A stretch of 64,000 nt of DNA from Methylophaga sp. OBS4 (GCF_026319305.1 NZ_JAPDMV010000004.1:83-64082); one strand, 5' to 3'; shown: positions 8,678 through 17,529, numbered from the stretch's first letter. Translations and numbers: made by a program. The notes: generated from the letters alone by a model not told the origin.

Positions 8678-9028
8678 ATGGCCTACTATCTGGCTAAGGT
8701 AGTCATTACCACAATTCTGATAGTTATTATCTCCGAAATCGCCAAGCGAAGCTCTCTGATCGCAGCTGTCTTGGCTTCCATACCACTGGTGTCAGTGCTT
8801 GCGATGATTTGGCTTTATATCGATACCAAGGATGTTGCCAAGGTTACTGCTCTGGCGACAAGTGTGTTCTGGCTGGTGATCCCTTCCTTGGCCTTATTTA
8901 TCACCTTACCCTTGTTGTTAAAGCAGGGTGTGGGTTTCTATATCAGTCTGGCGATTTCTATTGGTGTTACCGTTACCTGTTACTTCGTTATGTTGGCTTT
9001 ATTGAATTATTTCGAAGTAAAACTCTAG
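8678..9028 (+). CDS. DUF3147-family small membrane protein
   Basis: A 116-residue integral membrane protein with about four hydrophobic helices (residues 4-20, 25-47, 58-82 and 86-112) and almost no soluble part. The pattern SEIAKRSSLIAAVLASIPLVS near residues 21-40 (quoted in part: KRSSLIAAVLASIP) is characteristic of the DUF3147 family. Function is unknown. It sits between two copies of a 46 bp direct repeat and upstream of a PAS-GGDEF gene in the same orientation. Confidence 0.85.
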   Translation: MAYYLAKVVITTILIVIISEIAKRSSLIAAVLASIPLVSVLAMIWLYIDTKDVAKVTALATSVFWLVIPSLALFITLPLLLKQGVGFYISLAISIGVTVTCYFVMLALLNYFEVKL

Positions 9029-9050
9029 TTCATAATCAAGGGGATAATAC

Positions 9051-9096
9051 GCTTGAAACCAGATACTTTAGTCACCTGATTCTATCCCTTCGGAAT
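9051..9096 (+). repeat. 46 bp direct repeat, right copy (upstream of PAS-GGDEF gene)
   Basis: Second copy of the repeat at 8592-8637, ending 6 bp before the cyclase start codon. The position immediately before a start suggests that the repeat is, or contains, the regulatory region originally belonging to the cyclase. Confidence 0.8.
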
Positions 9097-9102
9097 ATAA
9101 AC

Positions 9103-10047
9103 ATGACCGACCACAACCTGGAGATGGAAAACGACAGCGAAGTTTATAAAACGCTGTTGGAGTCCACCAACGCCATTCCCTGGAAAATTGACTGGGAAAG
9201 CCTGCAATTTGCCTATATCGGCCCGCAAATCGAAAAGCTGCTGGGCTGGACTCAGGATAGCTGGAGAGGTATCGATGACTGGGTGGAGCGGATGCATCCC
9301 GAGGATAGGGAGGAGGTCGTCAACTTTTGCGTGTCACAATCCAAAGCAGGCACCGATCACGAGGCGGATTACCGGGCGCTGACCAAGGATGGTGAGTATG
9401 TCTGGATCCGTGATGTGGTACATGTGGTTCGAAATGAAAACGGTGAGGTCGATTCGCTGATAGGTTTTATGTTTGATATCACTGAGCGCAAGGAAACGGA
9501 ACATAAGCTGATCGAGTTGCAAAAAGAGCTGGAAGAGTTGTCATTCAAAGACGGTCTGACCGGTGTGGCCAACCGTCGTATGTTTGATTCGGTGCTGGAA
9601 ATGGAGTGGAACCATGCTCGGCGCAATCAACGGCCTTTGTCGTTGATCATGCTCGATATCGACTTTTTCAAACAATATAACGACCATTACGGTCATATTC
9701 AGGGTGATAGCTGCCTGAAACAGGTTGCCGAAACCTTGAGTGAGGCGGCAACACGCGCCAAAGATTTTATCGCCCGTTTTGGCGGCGAAGAGTTTGCGTT
9801 GATCCTGCCGGAAACCGACGCTGAAGCGGCCGGTAAAGTTGCTGAACGCTGCCGCAGGCTGATATTCAAACAGCAAATCCCGCACCGGGCTTCATCTATC
9901 AGCCATGTGCTGACGGTGAGCATGGGTGTCAGCACCATTATTCCGGCGCATGATGATGAACCGCTCCGCTTTATCGAAACGGTTGATCGCCTGCTTTACC
10001 AAGCCAAGCAAATGGGCAGAAACACCACCAAGGTCGGTGACGAGTGA
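9103..10047 (+). CDS. PAS-GGDEF diguanylate cyclase
   Basis: A 314-residue cytoplasmic sensor that should make c-di-GMP from two GTP. A PAS domain with PAC tail spans about residues 10-130 (VYKTLLESTNAIPW to FMFDITERKE), then a short linker helix, then GGDEF from about 150 to 310. The active site is FGGEEF (about 226-231), and an intact inhibitory I-site RAKD lies five residues before it, so product feedback is expected. The start at 9103 was chosen because the longer open frame runs through the DUF3147 gene. No membrane segment is present. The regulatory repeat at 9051-9096 is immediately upstream. Confidence 0.93.
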   Translation: MTDHNLEMENDSEVYKTLLESTNAIPWKIDWESLQFAYIGPQIEKLLGWTQDSWRGIDDWVERMHPEDREEVVNFCVSQSKAGTDHEADYRALTKDGEYVWIRDVVHVVRNENGEVDSLIGFMFDITERKETEHKLIELQKELEELSFKDGLTGVANRRMFDSVLEMEWNHARRNQRPLSLIMLDIDFFKQYNDHYGHIQGDSCLKQVAETLSEAATRAKDFIARFGGEEFALILPETDAEAAGKVAERCRRLIFKQQIPHRASSISHVLTVSMGVSTIIPAHDDEPLRFIETVDRLLYQAKQMGRNTTKVGDE

Positions 10048-10197
10048 AGCGAATCCCAACAATTAATTGCTTTCGAGGATATTGGGTTCAGCGTAAGAAA
10101 TTTTTATGTTGAACATATCTGCCAGAAATGAAAGTATTACCGGCAGCCTATTAAAATAATAGAGAAGCTTAAACCAACAAAATAAAGGGACTTATAC

Positions 10198-10683
10198 ATG
10201 TTCAGAAAACTAGCGATTGCGGCTACGATAATTTTTTCATTAGTTTTGTCAGGTTGTGCATCAGTACCGATGGCTAATAAAGAAAATGACCTTGCATTGA
10301 AGCAGTTTTCACCCCCACCGGAAGATAAGGCCGGTCTCTATATTTATCGAAATACCTTTGTTGGGCAGGCACTGAAAAAGACGGTATCTCTGGATGGCAA
10401 TGTGATCGGAGAAACGGCAAATAAAGTTTATTTCTACAAAGTTATTTCACCGGGCCCTCATACACTGGCTACAGAGTCCGAGTTCAGTGATAACTCAATA
10501 TCATTTGAAGCAGATGCAGGCAAACACTATTACGCAGAGCAGTACATCAAGGTGGGTGTTTTTGTTGGTGGAGCTAACCTGAAAATGGTCGAGGAAGAAG
10601 AGGCTAGAAAGGCTATTCTTGAATGTAGTCTGGCCGAGGAAGCGTCGCTTGCTGACAAATCTGCTCAAGCCTCAAACCGATAG
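10198..10683 (+). CDS. DUF2846-type lipoprotein
   Basis: A 161-residue predicted outer-membrane or periplasmic lipoprotein. The signal sequence ends in the lipobox LSGC (lipidated Cys about residue 20). The body matches the DUF2846 pattern: AGLYIYRNTFVGQALKKTV, then VSLDGNVIGE, a PGPHTLATES strand, and a tract around AGKHYYAEQY. Family members are small beta-sandwich lipoproteins of unknown role. The C-terminus is Ala/Glu/Ser-rich. The gene stands alone with 150 bp upstream in which I see no clear promoter. Confidence 0.85.
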   Translation: MFRKLAIAATIIFSLVLSGCASVPMANKENDLALKQFSPPPEDKAGLYIYRNTFVGQALKKTVSLDGNVIGETANKVYFYKVISPGPHTLATESEFSDNSISFEADAGKHYYAEQYIKVGVFVGGANLKMVEEEEARKAILECSLAEEASLADKSAQASNR

Positions 10684-10699
10684 GTCTGGATGTATTTCA

Positions 10700-10864
10700 T
10701 TAACTGTTTTCAGATAATTGGGTGGTCAGAATACGTTTAAGGTTGTCTTCAATCCAGCCAGCCAACCCGATCGCGCGTTCACCAATTTCCATTCCCAATG
10801 GCGTCAGACTAAATCCACATGTAGCTGTACCACAGGGTAAGAAGCGGGTTTGGAGTATATTTGT
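10700..10864 (-). pseudogene. Remnant of an HxlR-type winged-helix regulator (C-terminal part only)
   Basis: The minus strand encodes about 54 residues ending in a stop at 10700, containing CGFSLTPLGMEIGERAIGL and then AGWIEDNLKRI. The SLTPLG...L..W pattern is typical of the beta-wing and last helix of HxlR/MarR-like regulators. There is no start codon, and an in-frame stop lies just upstream (10865-10867), so the N-terminal helix-turn-helix is gone. A second open stretch on the minus strand ends at 10884 (YNATIGDGEHEHAMVLGSMA) and may be the tail of another lost gene. The rest of this 359 bp gap up to 11042 shows nothing else I can name. Confidence 0.5.
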
Positions 10865-11042
10865 TCAAAAAGCATAGCGGCACTCACTTGTCTATGGATG
10901 ATGCCATTGAACCAAGGACCATTGCATGTTCATGCTCTCCATCACCGATGGTGGCGTTATAAATATGAATTTGAAAAGGGCTGGCTTTTTGAAAAGAAAA
11001 ATGAAGTAAGCTGTTTATTGACCATGTAACCCGAGAGTCAAT

Positions 11043-12413
11043 ATGGGCCAACAAGATGAAAAGTCGTCAGCCGCGAGTGAATATCCGCCTGCCACTCGTT
11101 ATCTAAGCAGTTATCTGTTCGGGCTTGTGGAAAGCCGTTTATGGCTGAAGGTGCTGATCGGCCTGTTTCTGGGGCTTATCGTCGGTGTGTTATTGGGTCC
11201 TTCCGTTGGTTGGGTTGAACCGGAAACAGGTTCTATTATCGGCAGTTGGCTGGCATTTCCCGGCCATTTGTTTATCGCCAGTATTCAGATGATAGTGATA
11301 CCGCTGGTGGTGGCGTCTGTGGTTCGTGGGCTGGCGGCCAGTGAGGATTTGGAGCAGCTTCGCAAAGTCGGCATTCGTGTCGTTTTGTTTTTTACTATCA
11401 CCACCGCATTGGCTGCGGCGATAGGTTTATGGGTTGGCAATTTGTTCAAACCGGGTCTGCTGCTGCACGGTATGCCGGTACCGAATATTGATGATGCGGT
11501 GATTGAAAACAACGCAACATTGCCCAGTGTGGTTGAGTTACCGGAGGTATTGATAGGTCTGCTGCCCGGTAATCCGCTGGATGCGATGGTGCAAGGTCAG
11601 ATGCTGCAAATCGTCATCTTTTCGATCATTGTCGGTATTGCGCTGGTGACGATGGCGCCGGAACAGTCGCGTCCGATGCTGGATTTGCTCAGATCCTTGC
11701 AACAGATCTGCATGACCGTGGTGCGCTGGGCAATGCGTCTCGCACCTTATGCCGTGTTTGGTTTGATGGCACAGCTGACGACCAGCATAGGTTTCAGTGC
11801 ATTGCTTGGCATGGCCTCTTATGTAGCCACGGTACTGGCCGGACTGCTGGTGATGCTGGCGGTGTATTTATTGCTGTTGCGGTTCCTGGCCAAGCAGGAG
11901 CCGCTGCTTTTTCTGAAGCATTCGCGGGATGTGTTATTGCTGGCATTTTCCACGTCAAGCTCTGCTGCAGTGATGCCCTTGTCGATTCGGACTGCTCAAG
12001 ACAAGTTGGGAGTGAGGCCCTCCATTGCCCAGTTCGTTATTCCGCTGGGGGCAACGATCAATATGAACGGCACGGCATTGTACCAGAGTGTAGCAACGGT
12101 TTTTCTGGCGCAGGTATATGGTATTGATTTGAGTATGGCGAGCATGGCTTTGGTGGTCGCAATGGCTGTCGGGGCATCCATCGGTTCTCCGGCGACACCG
12201 GGTGTCGGTATTATTATTTTATCGATGGTGCTCACCACTGTCGGCATCCCGCCAAGCGGTATCGCGTTGATAATGGGTGTCGACAGAGTTCTGGATATGT
12301 CGCGTACAGCGATTAATGTGACCGGTGATCTGGTGACGTCCCGTTTGATGGAGTCATGGGCGCGTAAAGAGCCGTCACAGGCTACGGCTGTGGCTACCGA
12401 GTCCGATCAATGA
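11043..12413 (+). CDS. Dicarboxylate/amino acid:cation symporter (DAACS/SDF family)
   Basis: A 456-residue inner-membrane transporter of the GltP/DctA type, importing glutamate, aspartate or C4-dicarboxylates with Na+ or H+. Family landmarks are present: an N-terminal cytoplasmic leader with the first helix at about residues 37-57, the serine-rich re-entrant loop LAFSTSSSAAVMPLS (about 300), the cation-site motif GATINMNGTALYQ (about 338), the GASIGSPATPGVG hairpin (about 380), and MSRTAINVTGDL near the end (about 420), whose Asp/Arg-type residues set substrate preference. The exact substrate cannot be fixed from sequence. It overlaps the following DUF1232 gene by 4 bp. Confidence 0.93.
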   Translation: MGQQDEKSSAASEYPPATRYLSSYLFGLVESRLWLKVLIGLFLGLIVGVLLGPSVGWVEPETGSIIGSWLAFPGHLFIASIQMIVIPLVVASVVRGLAASEDLEQLRKVGIRVVLFFTITTALAAAIGLWVGNLFKPGLLLHGMPVPNIDDAVIENNATLPSVVELPEVLIGLLPGNPLDAMVQGQMLQIVIFSIIVGIALVTMAPEQSRPMLDLLRSLQQICMTVVRWAMRLAPYAVFGLMAQLTTSIGFSALLGMASYVATVLAGLLVMLAVYLLLLRFLAKQEPLLFLKHSRDVLLLAFSTSSSAAVMPLSIRTAQDKLGVRPSIAQFVIPLGATINMNGTALYQSVATVFLAQVYGIDLSMASMALVVAMAVGASIGSPATPGVGIIILSMVLTTVGIPPSGIALIMGVDRVLDMSRTAINVTGDLVTSRLMESWARKEPSQATAVATESDQ

Positions 12414-12784
12414 TAACTGTTGACAGCTTAAAAAACAGGGCAGCAGAGCTAAAGAAAAATACCTGCGCCTTGTATCTGGCATCAAAAGATCCCCGCGTGC
12501 CAATATTGGCGAAAATAGTGATCGTTATCGTCGTGGCTTATGTCTTGAGTCCTGTTGATCTGATCCCGGATTTTATTCCGGTCATCGGTTATCTGGATGA
12601 TATGTTGTTATTACCTATTGGTATCTGGCTGGCGATCAGATTGATACCCGAAGAGACCTGGTTAAGTTGTCAGGCAGCTGCGAAGAAGCAGATAGCTGAT
12701 TTGCCGCGTAATCGTCAAGCAGTGAAGGTGATTATTTTTATCTGGCTATTATTGGTGTTAGTGATCTTGTTGTGGTTGGTTTAG
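12410..12784 (+). CDS. YkvA/DUF1232 family membrane protein
   Basis: A 124-residue protein with the hallmark DUF1232 motif SPVDLIPDFIPVIGYLDD (about residues 46-63), usually embedded in a membrane hairpin, plus a further hydrophobic C-terminal helix (about 105-124). The molecular function of the family is unknown. The ATGA overlap with the upstream symporter implies co-translation. Confidence 0.9.
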   Translation: MITVDSLKNRAAELKKNTCALYLASKDPRVPILAKIVIVIVVAYVLSPVDLIPDFIPVIGYLDDMLLLPIGIWLAIRLIPEETWLSCQAAAKKQIADLPRNRQAVKVIIFIWLLLVLVILLWLV

Positions 12785-12975
12785 CCTTCCATTGATGCTT
12801 CTTGTGAATTCGAGAATGATCTTTCACTTTTTAGCCTGTAGCAGAATTGCTAACCCAAATTAATTCAAAAAGTAAGTTTCTGATTAACGAATAATTTTCT
12901 GCTATATCCATTTTTTTTAAGTGGGTATAAAGTAGTAAATAACTATAGCCGTTAACCATAGGTGAGTCTTGAATC

Positions 12976-14010
12976 ATGAGTGAAAAGCATGAGGATCAAG
13001 GCCGGGACGTCATAAAACAGCTTCGCAGCAGAACCGCACAGCTCGAGGAGTTAAGAGCGCACATCAATGGGCTGGAAAATCAATGTATGCATTTACAGGA
13101 CTCGGCTCACCAGCTGGCTGAAAAACTCATCGAATACAGCCAGATTGAAGAGGAGTGGGAATGGTTCTTTGAACACTCTGTAGAAATGCTTTGTATCGCC
13201 GGAACCGATGGTTATTTCAAACGGGTTAACGCCGCTTTTGCCAACAATCTCGGTTATACAAAGCAAGAGCTTACTTCGTGCCCGTTTATCGATTTCGTTC
13301 ATCCTGATGATCGGCAAAGAACACAGGAAGAATTCCGTGCGCTCCAACATGGGCACGACACCATCAACTTTGAAAACCGTTACCGGGATAGTGAAGGGCA
13401 CTGGCACTGGTTGTCCTGGCATTGTCCCGCAGTTACTCCGTCGATGACCAAGCTGTTTGCGGTTGCGCATGATATGACCGAGAGAAAGCGCAGCGACGAG
13501 GATATGCTCTATAAGGCGTTACATGATCCGCTGACGGGTTTGTTCAATCGGGCGGCGTTTGAGGAACAGCTGTCTAACGCCATCGCACGGGTGAAGCGCC
13601 TTCCGGGTGATGAGATCGCGTTATACCTCATTGATCTGGATGGCTTCAAGCATGTTAATGATACCTATGGGCATATGGCCGGCGATCAATTGTTGAAACA
13701 GTTGTCAGCAAGATTTAAGAAGATAAAGCGGGAAAACGAGTTTGTCTGCCGCTATGGCGGAGATGAATTTGCCTGGCTCGCTGAAGAATCAGGGGCCATG
13801 AAAGTCGAACCGCTGGCGGAAAGAATTATGGCTAGCATTAATCAGCCCATCAAGCTGGAGAAGGCGACGGTCAGAGTTAGCTGCTGTGTCGGTATTTCAA
13901 TATTTCCGCGTCAGGCCATAGATGCCAGCACCTTGATGTCGCAAGCCGATGCAGCTATGTATAGTGTTAAAAAAAATGGGAAATCCGGGTATAAGATATT
14001 CAAATACTAG
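12976..14010 (+). CDS. PAS-GGDEF diguanylate cyclase with N-terminal coiled coil
   Basis: A 344-residue cytoplasmic protein. Residues 1-55 are charged and heptad-like (coiled coil), followed by a PAS/PAC domain (about 56-170, ending AVAHDMTERKRSDE) and a GGDEF domain (about 175-344). The active site is the canonical YGGDEF, so cyclase activity is expected. The I-site position reads RENE instead of RxxD, so product inhibition by the usual arrangement may be weak or absent. A 191 bp gap upstream has no gene and no clear promoter match. Confidence 0.92.
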   Translation: MSEKHEDQGRDVIKQLRSRTAQLEELRAHINGLENQCMHLQDSAHQLAEKLIEYSQIEEEWEWFFEHSVEMLCIAGTDGYFKRVNAAFANNLGYTKQELTSCPFIDFVHPDDRQRTQEEFRALQHGHDTINFENRYRDSEGHWHWLSWHCPAVTPSMTKLFAVAHDMTERKRSDEDMLYKALHDPLTGLFNRAAFEEQLSNAIARVKRLPGDEIALYLIDLDGFKHVNDTYGHMAGDQLLKQLSARFKKIKRENEFVCRYGGDEFAWLAEESGAMKVEPLAERIMASINQPIKLEKATVRVSCCVGISIFPRQAIDASTLMSQADAAMYSVKKNGKSGYKIFKY

Positions 14011-14083
14011 GAGCCTGAATGCCCTCGCACGCTTTACGGTGGCTGGCATTGCCACGGCAACGGTATCAACAGGGAGGTGAGGT

Positions 14084-14554
14084 ATGAAGAAAATTTTGCT
14101 GTTTCTTACAACCCATGCCGTTACCCTGCTTATCGGTTTCGCGGCCGGTATCTATTTGTTGCCTATCCTGATTGCGCCGCCGGCCCCGGAAGAGTCAGAA
14201 GTGAATGCCGTGGCTTCTCAGGCCATGTTCGGCGGTCAGTTTCGACGTGATCTCAAAGGCAGCGATGCGTTGCACTGGGGGGAAGGTACGGTGTCGGTCA
14301 GCCGCGAAGCGGTTTCACTGCAGGGTAAATTGGCGCCGGGGCCTGATTACCGGCTCTATTTCTCACCCGCGTTTGTCGAAACCAAGGCTGATTTCCTGCA
14401 AATAAAAGCTCAGATGGTGCAGGTCGGCGACGTTAAGACATTCGAGAACTTTATTGTTAAGCTGCCGGCATCAGTTGATCCGGCGTCCTATAACACGGTG
14501 ATCGTCTGGTGTGAGTCGTTCAATATGTTTATCACCGCAGCCCGGTATCGTTGA
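14084..14554 (+). CDS. DM13-domain membrane-anchored protein
   Basis: A 156-residue protein with an N-terminal hydrophobic helix (residues 7-28, anchor or signal) and a DM13 domain over the rest (GGQFRRDLKGSDALHWGEG to FNMFITAARY). DM13 domains are extracytoplasmic, with a conserved cysteine (here WCESFNMFI), and have been proposed to take part in redox or electron transfer. It overlaps the next gene's longest reading frame by 4 bp and has a GGGAGGTGAGG ribosome site. Function in this organism is not known. Confidence 0.87.
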   Translation: MKKILLFLTTHAVTLLIGFAAGIYLLPILIAPPAPEESEVNAVASQAMFGGQFRRDLKGSDALHWGEGTVSVSREAVSLQGKLAPGPDYRLYFSPAFVETKADFLQIKAQMVQVGDVKTFENFIVKLPASVDPASYNTVIVWCESFNMFITAARYR

Positions 14555-14586
14555 TCCGGGTAATTGGCTTTGGCAGGAACAACTTT

Positions 14587-15315
14587 ATGAGAATAATTAT
14601 TTCAGCCTTATTTTTCACTCTTTCCTTTGTTGCTGTTGCCGATATTGTTCAATATGAGGTTGATGGTAAAAGCTATGAAGGTTTCTACACCAGTCCGTCC
14701 GCGGATGCGCCGCTGATTTTGCTGCTACATGATTGGGATGGCCTGACCGAATACGAACTCCAGCGGACCCAGATGCTGGCTCAAAAAGGTTATGCGGTGT
14801 TTGCGGCAGATCTGTTCGGCGCCGGTATCCGGCCGACAGAAGATAAAGACAAGCGCCAGCATACCGGTGAGCTTTATCAGGATCGGGAAAAAATGCGTGC
14901 TCTGATGAATGGTGCTTTGCAAAAGGCGGCTGAATTAGGTGCGAAGATTGATAACGCGGTGGTGATGGGCTATTGCTTTGGCGGTGCCGCGGTACTTGAA
15001 ATGGCGCGATCTGGTGCCGATCTGAAGGGATTTGTCAGCTTTCATGGCGGTTTACGCACTCCTGATGGTCAGGATTATGCCGCTACCAAGGGTGAAATTC
15101 TAATCCTGCATGGTGCCGCCGATCATCATATAAGCATGGATGAGTTTGCTCATTTGGGCGAAGAGCTGGAACAGCAAGGCGTGACTTATGAAATGATCGC
15201 CTATGGCGGCGCCCGCCATGCTTTTACCGTGTTTGGCGGTGACCGTTATCAGGCCGAAGCCGACAGAAAATCCTGGCAACGGTTTCTGTATTTTCTTGAA
15301 AACAAACTGCATTGA
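14587..15315 (+). CDS. Exported dienelactone hydrolase family protein
   Basis: A 242-residue alpha/beta hydrolase. The start at 14587 is preferred over an in-frame ATG at 14551 because it gives a signal peptide (MRIIISALFFTLSFVAVA) and has an AGGAA site upstream. The nucleophile elbow is GYCFGGAAV, with Cys rather than Ser, as in dienelactone hydrolase; the catalytic Asp is in ILHGAADHHI and the His in GARHAFT. The protein is thus likely a periplasmic carboxylester or lactone hydrolase; the substrate is unknown. It sits between the DM13 and MAPEG genes, all in the same direction and tightly spaced. Confidence 0.88.
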   Translation: MRIIISALFFTLSFVAVADIVQYEVDGKSYEGFYTSPSADAPLILLLHDWDGLTEYELQRTQMLAQKGYAVFAADLFGAGIRPTEDKDKRQHTGELYQDREKMRALMNGALQKAAELGAKIDNAVVMGYCFGGAAVLEMARSGADLKGFVSFHGGLRTPDGQDYAATKGEILILHGAADHHISMDEFAHLGEELEQQGVTYEMIAYGGARHAFTVFGGDRYQAEADRKSWQRFLYFLENKLH

Positions 15316-15332
15316 TCTAACGGAGCCGCTTC

Positions 15333-15728
15333 ATGCCCACCTTGTTTGTGACCTTGTTTATTGTGTCTTTATTTCCTATCACGCTGGCGGTGCTCGGCGG
15401 CTATCTGAGATATAAGCAGTTTGGCCACTTTGATAATAATCATCCCAGATTGCAACAAGCACAAATGACGGGGGTGGGCGCCAGGGTCTTATCGGCACAG
15501 AAAAATGCCTGGGAAGCGCTGATTTTCTATACCGTAATGTGTGTACTCGCTTACGTTTCAGAAATTGATTTGTATAGTCTTAACTACGCCGCGTTATTAT
15601 TTTTGCTAAGCCGGATTGCACATCCCATTTTCTATATGCTGAATATGGCACCGTTCCGATCATTGGTGTTTTTGATTGGCTGGCTGAGCTGCCTGTATAT
15701 CGGGATCAAGGCGGTGGCGTCAGCTTGA
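15333..15728 (+). CDS. MAPEG family membrane protein
   Basis: A 131-residue four-helix membrane protein. The MAPEG-like core is seen in the loop after helix 1 (HPRLQQAQMTGVGARVLSAQ) and in NAWEALIFYTVMC, with later helices at about 78-96 and 105-128. Bacterial MAPEG relatives are glutathione S-transferase-like or of unknown function. It is 17 bp after the dienelactone hydrolase gene with a GGAG ribosome site. Confidence 0.87.
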   Translation: MPTLFVTLFIVSLFPITLAVLGGYLRYKQFGHFDNNHPRLQQAQMTGVGARVLSAQKNAWEALIFYTVMCVLAYVSEIDLYSLNYAALLFLLSRIAHPIFYMLNMAPFRSLVFLIGWLSCLYIGIKAVASA

Positions 15729-15784
15729 TAACAGCGCTCTTTACAAGGTGATATCGTCGCATTCAGGCAGAACCTTTTGAGGCG

Positions 15785-16813
15785 CTAGTCAGATGCTGTT
15801 GCAACGGGCTGAAACATCCTGCGGTACTGGCCGGGTGTAAGTCCGGTCAGCCGCTTGAACAGTCGTCTGAAGAAGGAAGCGTCTTCATAACTGACAGCAA
15901 GTCCGACATCTTCCACTGGCATGGTGCCAGTTTCCAGTAATCGCTTGGCCTCTTCAATACGCAGGTTCTGAATATATTCGATCAGGGATGAGCCGGTTGC
16001 CATCTTGAATCGTCGTTTTAGGCTGCGTTCCGGGATCGCCACTTCTTCCAGCAAAGCATGGATTGCATGTGGTTCCCGAAAATGCTGTTCAAGCCATTTT
16101 TCACAGCGTCGTACCAATGAATCAGCATGCGGCGTCCTGCGTACCAGGCTGGTATAGGGCAGCTGACCTTCGCCATGCCATTTCAGCAGATAGACCTTGG
16201 CAATACGCAAAGCTTCACCGGTACCGGCATAGCGGGAGATGATGTGAATGGCCAGATCATGCCAGGAGGTGGTGCCGCCGGCAGTGATGATGCGCCCGGC
16301 GGTGTCGGCAAATACCAGGTTGGCCTCCGGACGGAAGCGCACCTGTGGATAGTGTTCACGGAACAGGTCCTGATAACCCCAGTGGGAAGTGGCCTCGCAA
16401 TGATCCAGCAGTCCGCTTTCTGCAAGCAGAATGGAGCCGGAGCAGGCGGAAAATATATGGCTTCCCTGCCGGTATTGCTGCTGTATCCATGTCATTAACT
16501 CTGGATAGCGACCGCTGATATCTTCGTGCGGCCCCAGCCAGATCTCAGGCAGAATCACAATATCGGCTGCCGGATGGTCTTTAATACTGCAGGCAGGTGT
16601 GACCGGGATTGCGTTGCCGCAGTTAAAAGGCTTGTTTTCAATGGCCACGACACGGACATTGAACAGCTGGCGAGGGGCTTCCGTAGCGACGAGGGTTTGC
16701 CAGATATTACCCGCAGCCATCAGCACATCCACCATGCCATACAAGGCTGAACCAGCTGTTTCCCTGATCGCAACGATAAGGACTTCCAGAGGTTTGATTC
16801 GAGCAGGATTCAT
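15785..16813 (-). CDS. GlxA-type transcriptional regulator (DJ-1/PfpI + AraC HTH)
   Basis: A 342-residue regulator. Residues about 8-195 form a DJ-1/PfpI-like domain (IVILPEIWLGPHEDI, then the nucleophile-elbow-like FSACSGSILLAESG), and residues about 235-335 a double helix-turn-helix of the AraC family (IPERSLKRRFKMATGSS and then VAVSYEDASFFRRLFKRLTG, quoted in part as DASFFRRLFKRLTGLTPGQYRR). This architecture is the GlxA family, which senses small molecules and activates nearby genes. It diverges from the OsmC-family gene, separated by 145 bp, making that gene a plausible target. Confidence 0.93.
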   Translation of the reverse strand: MNPARIKPLEVLIVAIRETAGSALYGMVDVLMAAGNIWQTLVATEAPRQLFNVRVVAIENKPFNCGNAIPVTPACSIKDHPAADIVILPEIWLGPHEDISGRYPELMTWIQQQYRQGSHIFSACSGSILLAESGLLDHCEATSHWGYQDLFREHYPQVRFRPEANLVFADTAGRIITAGGTTSWHDLAIHIISRYAGTGEALRIAKVYLLKWHGEGQLPYTSLVRRTPHADSLVRRCEKWLEQHFREPHAIHALLEEVAIPERSLKRRFKMATGSSLIEYIQNLRIEEAKRLLETGTMPVEDVGLAVSYEDASFFRRLFKRLTGLTPGQYRRMFQPVATASD

Positions 16814-16958
16814 CTTTCACCCCCAGCCATCAATTGATGGCACAAATGCCCTGTTATTGACATAAATCCATCTTATTCAGGGGGTTGTCAAGGCGTAACT
16901 TAATACTCAAGCCCTGCAAACAGGGCCTGGTTATCAATATCAACGAGAGGAAGTTGTC

Positions 16959-17522
16959 ATGAATACCATCAACCAAACACAATGCAACGGCCTGGATATG
17001 GTCAAAATGGGGCAAACCGTAGCACTGTTACAAAACGAGCCCGACCTGGCCCGTTTTGAGTTCCGGGTACAAAACAGGTGGATCAGCGGGGGAGAAAATC
17101 AGTCCACTATCCGCGGTTTCTATGGTGCCGGCGCTGAAGATACCTCCAGGCAGGAAGATTTTGTCTTTACCAATGGTGAACCACCAGTATTGCTGGGGGA
17201 TAACGAAGGGGCCAACCCGGTTGAGTTTCTGCTGCATGCGCTGGCTGGTTGTGTCACAACCACAACAGTTTTACATGCTGCCGCCAGAGGCATTCATATC
17301 CGGGCGCTGTCTACCGAATTGAGTGGCAATATTGATGTGCAGGGTTTGCTGGACCTGGATCCTGATGTTCCCGTTGGTTATGAGCAGATTCTTATCAAGA
17401 TGCATATTGAGGCTGATTGCAGCGATGAAGAACTGGAAGATTTGCTGGCTTTTACCAAAGCGCATTCTCCGGTGTGCAACACCGTGTGCCGGCCGGTTCC
17501 CGTTGTACTCGAACGTGCTTGA
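16959..17522 (+). CDS. OsmC family protein
   Basis: A 187-residue OsmC/Ohr superfamily protein, probably a thiol-dependent peroxidase or related redox protein. The two conserved cysteines are in the expected contexts: LAGCVTTTTVLHA (about residue 97) and HSPVCNTVC (about 174). There is an additional Cys shortly after the second. It is divergently transcribed from a GlxA-type regulator and ends at a strong terminator. Confidence 0.9.
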   Translation: MNTINQTQCNGLDMVKMGQTVALLQNEPDLARFEFRVQNRWISGGENQSTIRGFYGAGAEDTSRQEDFVFTNGEPPVLLGDNEGANPVEFLLHALAGCVTTTTVLHAAARGIHIRALSTELSGNIDVQGLLDLDPDVPVGYEQILIKMHIEADCSDEELEDLLAFTKAHSPVCNTVCRPVPVVLERA

Positions 17523-17529
17523 AAAAACA

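Noticed and set aside
8809-9102. A 98-codon N-terminal extension of the PAS-GGDEF cyclase
   Set aside because: It lies out of frame inside the DUF3147 gene and crosses the direct repeat; its composition is unlike a protein domain. The start at 9103 is preferred.
14040-14062. Hairpin gtggc/gccac between a GGDEF gene and the DM13 gene, as a terminator
   Set aside because: The stem is only five pairs and no T-run follows.
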